From: an uncultured Clostridia bacterium | GTDB taxonomy: Bacteria; Bacillota; Clostridia; Oscillospirales; Ruminococcaceae | Length of the DNA: 32,061 nucleotides | NCBI GenBank assembly: GCA_947624345.1 | Contig: CANQJW010000011.1 | Coordinates: forward strand, 1 to 32,061 | Direction: 5' to 3' | Shown: in pieces, positions 27,101-32,061 of the stretch | Numbering within the stretch: position 1 is the stretch's first letter | Layout of the letters: each line of letters begins with the position of its first letter | The notes under the pieces: generated by a model | What the model saw: only the letters and a program-made list of their open reading frames with translations | Databases searched by the model: none | What the model was told of the DNA's origin: nothing | Program-made: the position numbers and the translations under genes

Positions 27101-27706
27101 GACCATGTTATCGCTCAGGGCGAGGATGTAAACATCTTCGTATTCGACACAGAGGTTTACTCGAACACAGGCGGACAGTCATCAAAGGCAACACCTACAG
27201 GTGCTATTGCACAGTTCGCAGCAGCAGGTAAGGAAGTCAAGAAGAAAGACTTAGCAGGAATTGCTATGAGCTATGGTTATGTATACGTTGCTCACGTTGC
27301 TATGGGTGCTGATTACAACCAGTGCATCAAGGCAATTACCGAAGCTGAAGCTTACAACGGACCGTCACTTATTATCGGTTATGCTCCTTGTATAAACCAC
27401 GGTATCAAGGGCGGAATGTCTATTGCTCAGACGGAGGAAAAGAAGGCTGTTCAGGCAGGCTACTGGCATCTTTACAGATACAATCCTGCATTAAAGGCAG
27501 AGGGCAAGAATCCGTTTACACTTGATTCTAAGGCTCCTACAGCAGATTATAAAGACTTCATCATGGGCGAGGTTAGATACAACGCACTTGCAAGGCAAAA
27601 TCCTGAAAGAGCTGAAAAGCTGTTTGACAACGCAGTTAAGAATGCGGCTGACAGATACGATTATCTGCTCAGACTTCAAAAGCTTTACGGCGAAGAGGAG
27701 AAGTAA
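24137..27706 (+). CDS. nifJ: Pyruvate:ferredoxin oxidoreductase
   Basis: PFOR oxidises pyruvate with CoA to acetyl-CoA, CO2 and reduced ferredoxin in the cytoplasm. The 1189-residue single-chain enzyme has all domains. The N-terminal pyrimidine-type domain carries YPITPSSVMAE and SEAGASGTVHGSLAAGALTT. Two ferredoxin clusters follow (CIQCNFCSYVCP from residue 699 and CTGCGSCVNVCPG from 755), then the proximal-cluster cysteines CAGCGE (826, 829) and a late Cys1085 (APCINHG). The TPP motif is GDGWAYDIG near 976, ending in NTGGQSSKATPTG. GAGGAGG precedes the ATG. Together with Rnf it forms the ferredoxin supply and sink pair in this window. Confidence 0.98.
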   Translation: MARKMKTMDGNNAAAWASYPFTEVAAIYPITPSSVMAEVTDQWSAKGQTNIFGTPVKVAEMQSEAGASGTVHGSLAAGALTTTYTASQGLLLMIPNMYKIAGELLPCVIHVSARCVASHALNIFGDHSDIYACRQTGFAMLCSSNPQEVMDLGTVAHLATIKGRVPFLHFFDGFRTSHEIQKIEIWDKEDVAQMVDKKALQAFRDRALNPEHPVLRGTAQNPDIFFQAREACNKYYDAIPGVVEEYMDKVNKKIGTDYKLFNYYGAPDAKHVIVAMGSVCDTIEETIDYLNATEGTKLGLVKVRLYRPFCADKLVEAIPDTCTQISVLDRTKEPGSLGEPLYLDVVAALKGTQFHNITVASGRYGLGSKDTTPAQIKAVFWNAEWKENFKPRFTIGIDDDVTYLSLDADEKLDSAPKGTTACKFWGLGADGTVGANKNSIKIIGDHTDLYAQAYFSYDSKKSGGVTVSHLRFGETPIKSTYLINQADFVACHNESYINKYDMVSDIKPGGTFLLNTQWDMKGLEKNLPGQVKRYIAENNIKFYTINGVKIGKEIGLGNRINTVLQSAFFKLSGIIPMKDAIKYMKDAATASYSKKGEAIVKMNHDAIDAGCEQVVEISVPESWKKAKDSKMGMAKVKTNDKVLQKFVNEIQIPCNAQEGDKLPVSKFVDMADGTFPQGSAAFEKRGIAVDVPSWVSENCIQCNFCSYVCPHAVIRPAVMTDEELENAPELAKKKAVPMTGMPGYNFVVTMSALDCTGCGSCVNVCPGKKGNKALNMMPLETQIAEQEVFNYGLTLPEKPDVLEKFKATTVKGSQFKQPLLEFSGACAGCGETPYAKLITQLFGDRMYIANATGCSSIWGGSAPTTPYTKNALGKGPAWANSLFEDNAEYGYGMFLAQNTIRQRTIAKILELKKTTKSTSLKKAINGYLSTIDDGAANSAATDELIAALKKAKTKAADEILKDKDFLRKKSMWVFGGDGWAYDIGFSGLDHVIAQGEDVNIFVFDTEVYSNTGGQSSKATPTGAIAQFAAAGKEVKKKDLAGIAMSYGYVYVAHVAMGADYNQCIKAITEAEAYNGPSLIIGYAPCINHGIKGGMSIAQTEEKKAVQAGYWHLYRYNPALKAEGKNPFTLDSKAPTADYKDFIMGEVRYNALARQNPERAEKLFDNAVKNAADRYDYLLRLQKLYGEEEK

Positions 27707-27741
27707 GATAGTTTCTTATTAAACCATATATACAAAAATCA

Positions 27742-27772
27742 ATCCCGATGCAAATTGCATCGGGATATTTGT
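27742..27772 (+). terminator. Terminator of the PFOR gene
   Basis: ATCCCGATGCAA (27742-27753) and TTGCATCGGGAT (27755-27766) form a strong near-perfect hairpin followed by ATTTGT. On the minus strand TGATTTTTG follows, so it may work both ways. Confidence 0.8.
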
Positions 27773-27805
27773 ATGTAAGAATATTTTTTCAGCCAACCAA
27801 GCAAT

Positions 27806-27834
27806 AAAAAGACGGTTCATAAATCGAACCGTCT
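27806..27834 (-). terminator. Terminator of the sugar transferase gene
   Basis: On the minus strand, AGACGGTTC (27826-27834) and GAACCGTCT (27810-27818) form a perfect nine-pair stem with a seven-base loop. A run of T follows. Confidence 0.88.
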
Positions 27835-27854
27835 CTACTACTATTACTATATAT

Positions 27855-29243
27855 TTATTTGCTTTCTATCTTTTTATTCACCTTTTTAGCGGTTGTTTTT
27901 CCGTCCTTTACGCCCTCAGTGCTTTCCGGAATGAAAACAATTTTCAGCGTCTGGAGCATTATTTTCAAATCGAGTAAAAGCGAATAATTTTGAATGTAAA
28001 TCAAATCAAGCTTTAATTTATCATATGGCGTTGTGTTGTATTTTCCAAGTACCTGTGCATATCCTGTCAGTCCTGCCTTAACCTTTAATCTAAACTTGAA
28101 TTCAGGCATATCCTCAAGATATTGTTCTGCAATTTCGGGGCGTTCAGGTCTGGGACCTACAAAGGACATATCCCCTTTCAGAATATTAAAAAGCTGAGGA
28201 AGCTCGTCAAGGCGGGTTTTTCTGAGAAATTTTCCTATCGGAGTAATCCTTTTGTCCTTGGTGGTAGCAAGTCTTGCTACGCCGTCCTTTTCGGCGTTTA
28301 CAATCATACTTCTGAATTTTATAACATCAAATTTTCTTGCGCCCTGAGTAAGCCTTGTCTGTTTGTAAAAGACAGGGCCTCTGTCATAAAGCTTTATGCA
28401 AAGTGCAATAATAAGCATAAAAGGTGAAGATATGATAATTGCAATAAGTGAAAGCAGTATATCGACAAAGCGTTTAATTATCTTTTCTTCAAAGCCGAAT
28501 CCAATGTTCTTACTGAGTAACAGCGGCGTATCAAACAGATGAACTTCATCAGCACCCCGTATAATAATATCGGAAAGCTTTGGGTTTATATAAGTTCTGA
28601 TTGAATGTTCATAAGCGTATTTTAATATTTTGTTTCTTATCTGAGACGGAATATCGCATAAAATAACACCGTCATAGCCTGATATTTTCTCATTTATTAC
28701 TTCAAGAGGTTCTTCAATGCTTATTGACGAGGAGATAAGGTATTTATCGACACGCATACTCATTTTCTGCACTAAATCTCTTGCCGAAGTGCTTCCGTAA
28801 ACTATAATCATTTTCTTCGGCGGATATATTCTTGCATACACAGCCTTACTTGCAAATGACCAGAATATGATACAGATAAAATCAATTATGGTCATTAACA
28901 CTGTCGGGCCAAACCGCAGGAAACCTCGGCTTATCAAGCTGATAAAAATATAGGCAAAAAAGTTTGTAAACAGCACAGACAGAACCTGTGAACCAATCAA
29001 CCCGACAGTTTTAAGCGAGCCTACACGAAATCCTCCGAACGACCTGCCAAATACTATATACAGCAGCATATACAGCATAACAAGCAATACATTACCGTTC
29101 TGCCAATAGATTTTCTGTTTTAACTCTTCGCTATAGTTGTAATATGATGTCCATATAACGCTGAATACAGCGGTAACTGCAAGTGCTATTATAAACCCGG
29201 AAAAGAACATTACCATTCTTTTGAACTGTTCTTTATTATTCAT
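27855..29243 (-). CDS. Polyprenyl glycosylphosphotransferase (initiating sugar transferase)
   Basis: Enzymes of this type start surface polysaccharide synthesis by moving a sugar phosphate onto undecaprenyl phosphate. The 462-residue protein has about four N-terminal membrane helices, a nucleotide-fold-like middle region (MIIVYGSTSARDL) and a further membrane segment near residue 270. The C-terminal catalytic domain carries KRFVDILLSL, KFRSMIVNAE, KTRLDELPQLFNILKGDMSF and VGPRPERPE. The ending (GLTGYAQVLGKYNTTPYDKL) is typical. It belongs to the WcaJ/EpsE-type family; the sugar is not predictable. The ribosome-binding site is weak (AAAGG). It may belong to a surface-polysaccharide locus that continues past the right edge. 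Confidence 0.92.
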   Translation of the reverse strand: MNNKEQFKRMVMFFSGFIIALAVTAVFSVIWTSYYNYSEELKQKIYWQNGNVLLVMLYMLLYIVFGRSFGGFRVGSLKTVGLIGSQVLSVLFTNFFAYIFISLISRGFLRFGPTVLMTIIDFICIIFWSFASKAVYARIYPPKKMIIVYGSTSARDLVQKMSMRVDKYLISSSISIEEPLEVINEKISGYDGVILCDIPSQIRNKILKYAYEHSIRTYINPKLSDIIIRGADEVHLFDTPLLLSKNIGFGFEEKIIKRFVDILLSLIAIIISSPFMLIIALCIKLYDRGPVFYKQTRLTQGARKFDVIKFRSMIVNAEKDGVARLATTKDKRITPIGKFLRKTRLDELPQLFNILKGDMSFVGPRPERPEIAEQYLEDMPEFKFRLKVKAGLTGYAQVLGKYNTTPYDKLKLDLIYIQNYSLLLDLKIMLQTLKIVFIPESTEGVKDGKTTAKKVNKKIESK

Positions 29244-29335
29244 TATTGCAACGCCTTTCTTACTTTTTGAATTAATTTCTCGTTGCTTTCGGCTCTTTGC
29301 CGAAAAAGGTTAAAACTCACAAACTTGTCAAAATT

Positions 29336-29364
29336 ATTATATCACCTTTTTATTATATAATCAA
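29336..29364 (-). promoter_or_regulatory. Promoter of the sugar transferase gene
   Basis: On the minus strand, TTGATT (29359-29364) and TATAAT (29336-29341) are 17 bases apart, with an extended -10 TG. The leader contains a perfect seven-pair hairpin, TTTCGGC/GCCGAAA (29287-29305). Confidence 0.8.
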
Positions 29365-29384
29365 GCACTAAAAGAATATTAAAT

Positions 29385-29404
29385 AATTGACAATTGACAA
29401 TTGA
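29385..29404. repeat. Heptameric tandem repeat (AATTGAC)
   Basis: Two full AATTGAC units are followed by AATTGA, a period-seven microsatellite in the spacer between the sugar transferase promoter and the LRR/Fn3 terminator. Confidence 0.8.
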
Positions 29405-29412
29405 ATATAGCC

Positions 29413-29447
29413 AAAAGCGTTCAGGTCGTATTATTGACCTGAACGCT
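29413..29447 (-). terminator. Terminator of the LRR/Fn3 protein gene
   Basis: AGCGTTCAGGTC (29416-29427) and GACCTGAACGCT (29436-29447) are perfect 12-base arms around an eight-base loop. On the minus strand four T follow. On the plus strand CTTTCTTTTTT follows, so it may act in both directions. Confidence 0.88.
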
Positions 29448-29456
29448 CTTTCTTTT

Positions 29457-31373
29457 TTACTTCACCTTTACCTTCTTCTTACACTTAACCCACTTACTAT
29501 ACACCTTCTGCGTCTTGCCCTTTGCGTCCTTGTAAGTCGTATACGCCCTTACCCTTACAAAGTATTTCTTCTTGCTCTTTAGCTTCTTGAAAACAATCTT
29601 GTTCTTGACAGTCGCCTTATTGATTACGTTCTTCTTGAAGTTCTTCTTAGTAGATGCTTGTACTTCATAACCTACTGCCTTTGCAACCTTCTTCCAGGAT
29701 ACTGTTATCTTCTTGCCCTTAGCCTTTGCTGTAAAGCTTACGATCTTTGCCTGCTTAATTGCCTTTTCAGCGGCAGCCTTAGCCTCTGACGCCTTTTGAG
29801 CCGGTGACGTTGTCTTTTTAACATTACCGCCTGTTGGTTTTGTTGGGGTTGTCGGATTTGATGGGCTTGTTGGGTCAGAGCTGTCTGATGGGGTTGATGG
29901 GTCTGATTCGGACGGGTCTGATGGGTTTGATGGGTCAGATGGGGTTGAAGGCTCGTCTTTCTTTTCTTCTAAACCTTCGATCGCTGAATATATATCCTCT
30001 GTTAGTGACCTCATACCCAATATGTATGATTCCTCGTTCTTTGTTGCCGCTTTATCAAGCAATGCTTTTAATACCCCATAGCTTTCTTCTGTGTATTTTT
30101 CCTCAGAATATTTATTTGCTTCTTTTACCGCTGTCTTTAATTCCTTTAATGCTTTGGAAATCTCATCTTCTATATCACTGCAAGCTATCTGGCTCTTTGC
30201 CACCGAATCCCAATAGCAAAATACTCTTGCATTTGCTGGTAAATTGTATGCGTCTACTGTTCTTGAATAAACATATACCGTTTTAATAGAATCAATATAT
30301 TTTAAAGCGTTATCGCTGATTTTCGTAACATTTTCAGGAATTTCTAGCGATTTTAAACTTTTACATTCATCTAATGCACCTACTCCTATTTCAGTCAGCT
30401 GAGAGCCATCTTCAAACGCAATCTCCTCAAGTCCAACACCTTCTTTTCTACTAAAGCCATAAGTAATATCAGTTACAGAAGCAGGGATAACTACCTTTTT
30501 TAGTAATGGACATCCCGAAAATGGCGAACCCCAAATAGTTTTAAGTCCCTCTTTAAATGTAACTGATGAAAGCTTTTTACAATTTTGAAATGCAATATTA
30601 TCAAGAGCATCTATAGCATCAACTGGATATTTGTCCCATGTCTCTATTGTTGACGGAATTATAATGCTTTCAACAGCTGTATTCTTAAATGCTCCGGCTC
30701 CTATTACAGTTAATCCTTCCGGAAGTGTTACATTCTTTAACGATGTACAATCTTCAAATGTACAAGGTAACCAACCAGTACAAATTCCTTTTCTTTCGTC
30801 TAGCCCAACTGGAACAGTAAGAGTTGATGGTATTCTTACACTCTCAAGCGAGGTGCATCCATCAAATACAAAATCTCCTAAAGATGTCATACCCTCTGTT
30901 AGTGTGAGATTTTTAAGTTTCGTGCACTCTGCAAAGGCGCAGCTTCTACGCTCTGGAATTGACCTTGCAACAGTAACAAATCCTGTTATTGTTGAAGGTA
31001 AAGTAACCGTTTCAAGGTTAGGCATTTTATAAAATGCAGCAAAACCTATTGTTGTTACACCTTCTTCAATTACCACTTCCTTAATGTCATTTTTATATTT
31101 TTGGTATGTATAGACATCAGGATAGTCAACTAGACAGGTGTCATACACTTCACTTGAAACTAAACCAGCAGAAGGATTTTTCAAATCAAAATCAGGTGTA
31201 GCCATTTCTCCCTCGCCCGATAATGTAAGCACACCTTCTGAATCAAGCGTCCATGTTAAATCTCCGCATTCTCCTTTTGCAACTTCACTTGCTGAAGCGG
31301 TCATTGCGCCCATAAGCGCTGTTACTGCCATTGTTGTCGCTACCAACAATGACAAAATTCGTTTAAGTTTCAT
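29457..31373 (-). CDS. Large secreted LRR/FIVAR/Fn3 surface protein
   Basis: This is a probable cell-surface protein of about 638 residues; its role is unknown, with adhesion a fair guess. From ATG 31373 (AAAGGTGG upstream) there is a signal peptide ending near ATTMAVTALMGAMTASAS. Many BspA-like leucine-rich repeats follow (about 30-375; for example LESVRIPSTLTVP, LKNVTLPEGLTVIGAGAFKN). Next are a helical FIVAR-like segment (about 385-465), a Pro/Ser/Asp-rich linker (about 467-510) and an Ala/Lys helix. The C-terminal fibronectin type III domain (about 545-638; KITVSWKKVAKAVGYEVQAS) is very lysine-rich. No sortase or transmembrane anchor is seen; the basic tail may bind the wall by charge. 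I find no strong promoter directly upstream; see the unit at 31434-31632. Confidence 0.88.
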   Translation of the reverse strand: MKLKRILSLLVATTMAVTALMGAMTASASEVAKGECGDLTWTLDSEGVLTLSGEGEMATPDFDLKNPSAGLVSSEVYDTCLVDYPDVYTYQKYKNDIKEVVIEEGVTTIGFAAFYKMPNLETVTLPSTITGFVTVARSIPERRSCAFAECTKLKNLTLTEGMTSLGDFVFDGCTSLESVRIPSTLTVPVGLDERKGICTGWLPCTFEDCTSLKNVTLPEGLTVIGAGAFKNTAVESIIIPSTIETWDKYPVDAIDALDNIAFQNCKKLSSVTFKEGLKTIWGSPFSGCPLLKKVVIPASVTDITYGFSRKEGVGLEEIAFEDGSQLTEIGVGALDECKSLKSLEIPENVTKISDNALKYIDSIKTVYVYSRTVDAYNLPANARVFCYWDSVAKSQIACSDIEDEISKALKELKTAVKEANKYSEEKYTEESYGVLKALLDKAATKNEESYILGMRSLTEDIYSAIEGLEEKKDEPSTPSDPSNPSDPSESDPSTPSDSSDPTSPSNPTTPTKPTGGNVKKTTSPAQKASEAKAAAEKAIKQAKIVSFTAKAKGKKITVSWKKVAKAVGYEVQASTKKNFKKNVINKATVKNKIVFKKLKSKKKYFVRVRAYTTYKDAKGKTQKVYSKWVKCKKKVKVK

Positions 31374-31409
31374 ATTAGAAACCACCTTTCTTTTTTAATA
31401 ATAATCTAT

Positions 31410-31424
31410 GTAATTTAAAATTAC
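31410..31424. repeat. 15-base palindrome upstream of the LRR/Fn3 gene
   Basis: GTAATTT (31410-31416) and AAATTAC (31418-31424) are perfect inverted repeats around a single base. They lie between the 31434-31466 terminator and the LRR/Fn3 ribosome-binding site. It could be an operator; AT-richness makes chance possible. Confidence 0.35.
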
Positions 31425-31433
31425 AAACAACAC

Positions 31434-31466
31434 AAAAAGGCGCAGTACGCCTAAACATACTACGCC
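31434..31466 (-). terminator. Terminator between the small ORF and the LRR/Fn3 gene
   Basis: On the minus strand, GGCGTAGTA (31458-31466) and TACTGCGCC (31439-31447) form a nine-pair stem with one wobble and a ten-base loop, followed by TTTTTGTG. It stands about 60 bases before the LRR/Fn3 start codon. Confidence 0.85.
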
Positions 31467-31493
31467 CTATTTACAATATTACATTCTAGAGAA

Positions 31494-31574
31494 CTATTCT
31501 GTACACAGCAAATAAAGGTTAGGCGAAATGCCCCCCCCCCCGTTTACAAATACTGGGTAATTTGCGTTGTACAT
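31494..31574 (-). CDS. 26-residue peptide ORF with poly-G tract, possible leader peptide
   Basis: The function is not recognised. The ORF begins MYNANYPVFVN, runs through four glycines coded by an 11-G tract, and ends ISPNLYLLCTE. Support for translation is good: AAGGAGGG lies six bases before the ATG, and a near-consensus promoter lies just upstream, giving a leader of only about 20 bases. An intrinsic terminator follows 28 bases after the stop, and the LRR/Fn3 gene comes next on the same strand. A one-base change in the tract shifts the frame. It may be a regulatory leader peptide rather than a functional product. With one sequence and no homologue at hand, it could also be fortuitous. Confidence 0.5.
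   Translation of the reverse strand: MYNANYPVFVNGGGGISPNLYLLCTE
31531..31541. repeat. 11-base C/G homopolymer
   Basis: Eleven consecutive C on the plus strand (G on the coding minus strand) lie inside the 26-codon ORF. Tracts this long are prone to slipped-strand changes and also to sequencing error. Confidence 0.9.
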
Positions 31575-31603
31575 AAAAGTCCCTCCTTAAACTTAGTATC
31601 TAT

Positions 31604-31632
31604 AATATAACATATTTTGAGGGGGGTGTCAA
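31604..31632 (-). promoter_or_regulatory. Strong promoter of the small ORF / LRR/Fn3 unit
   Basis: On the minus strand, TTGACA (31627-31632) and TATATT (31604-31609) are 17 bases apart, with an extended -10 TG. The spacer begins with six C. An imperfect AT-rich inverted repeat (about 31635-31658) lies just upstream and could bind a regulator. Confidence 0.85.
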
Positions 31633-31729
31633 GTATTTTTCAAAATATTTTTGAAAATAGTCTGCGTGATCCATTTTGGCCATATCTTTTTAAGCATATA
31701 ATTAAATAATATGTAAAAAAATATTTTGA

Positions 31730-31758
31730 TTGACAAATTCGAATGATTATATTATAAT
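31730..31758 (+). promoter_or_regulatory. Consensus promoter of the right-end glycosyltransferase
   Basis: TTGACA (31730-31735) and TATAAT (31753-31758), 17 bases apart, match the sigma-A consensus exactly. It is divergent to the promoter at 31604-31632. Confidence 0.92.
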
Positions 31759-31813
31759 TGTATATACAGATGATTAAAGAAGCTAATTATGTCTGTTAAA
31801 AGGGAAAATAATT

Positions 31814-32061
31814 ATGGACTTTATCAGAAACAACCTGCCGCCATACAGCGTGCTTATGTCGGTTTATATAAAAGAAAACCCTGCATATCTTTCAGAAAGT
31901 CTGGAAAGTATGCTTACGCAAACAGTACCTCCGTCAGATTTTGTCTTAGTCTGCGACGGAAAGCTGACAGACGAATTAAACGTTATTGTAAAATCCTTTG
32001 AAAGCGAATACAGCGACATTTTTAATTCCGTAAGGCTTATTGAAAATGTCGGAACAGGTCT
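31814..32061 (+). CDS. Family 2 glycosyltransferase, partial (5' end)
   Basis: The first 82 codons are present and the gene runs off the window. The start MDFIRNNLPPYSVLMSVYIK, then ENPAYLSESLESMLTQTVPP, FVLVCDGKLTDELN and the ending RLIENVGTG, fits GT2 enzymes of surface polysaccharide clusters (AmsE-like group). Here LVCDG takes the place of the usual VDDG. The ATG follows AAAGGGAA at a slightly long distance. With the sugar transferase at 27855 it suggests a polysaccharide locus continuing to the right. Confidence 0.85.
   Translation, partial: MDFIRNNLPPYSVLMSVYIKENPAYLSESLESMLTQTVPPSDFVLVCDGKLTDELNVIVKSFESEYSDIFNSVRLIENVGTG

Noticed and set aside
29834-30286. 150-codon open frame antisense to the LRR/Fn3 gene
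   Set aside because: Its Gly/Leu/Met-rich repeats are the complement of the Pro/Ser/Asp linker codons of the real gene.

Overview
The window looks like chromosomal DNA of a low-G+C, strictly anaerobic Clostridia member, most likely in the Ruminococcaceae/Oscillospiraceae. The evidence is a complete Rnf complex, pyruvate:ferredoxin oxidoreductase (PFOR), a CIRCE-controlled groESL operon, BspA-like leucine-rich-repeat (LRR) surface proteins and a eukaryotic/archaeal-type prolyl-tRNA synthetase. No plasmid, phage or CRISPR signal was seen. The only mobile-element trace is a decayed transposase relic after groEL.

Layout. 145-6144 (+): apbE-rnfCDGEAB, one tightly packed operon with overlapping genes that ends in a good terminator. 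6494-8214 (-): a histidine kinase/OmpR-type regulator pair. 8739-10697 (+): groES-groEL behind a perfect CIRCE operator. 10790-11000: an IS relic. 11055-13261 (-): a ComEA-like helix-hairpin-helix protein, an unexplained structured G+C-rich island and a FucO-like lactaldehyde reductase. 13437-15679 (-): a small LRR protein and a TatD-associated-type radical SAM protein. 15847-21209 (+): HtrA protease, two membrane proteins of unknown function, ProRS and a dolichol-phosphate-mannose-synthase-like glycosyltransferase. 21298-23859 (+): rpmG-secE-nusG-rplK-rplA with a long structured leader. 24137-27706 (+): PFOR. 27855-31373 (-): a polyprenyl glycosylphosphotransferase and a large LRR/Fn3 surface protein. 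31494-31632 (-): a tiny promoter/ORF/terminator unit. 31814-end (+): the start of a family 2 glycosyltransferase.

How it fits together. PFOR makes reduced ferredoxin from pyruvate, and Rnf oxidises ferredoxin with NAD+ to build an ion gradient. ApbE attaches the FMN that RnfG and RnfD need. The NADH can be spent by reductases such as the FucO-like enzyme. The right-hand end is a cell-surface region (polysaccharide initiation, glycosyltransferase, LRR adhesin-like protein).

The most unusual signal is at 31434-31632. A near-consensus promoter drives a 26-codon ORF containing an 11-G tract, followed by an intrinsic terminator, directly upstream of the LRR/Fn3 gene, for which no good promoter of its own is visible. 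In only one of the three frames the tract could produce would translation reach the terminator stem, so a phase-variable attenuator is a plausible and testable reading. Other points worth attention are a hairpin that would bridge an over-long Shine-Dalgarno (SD) spacer ahead of the response regulator, a structured leader on the ribosomal/secE/nusG operon, and the G+C-rich island at 11969-12076.
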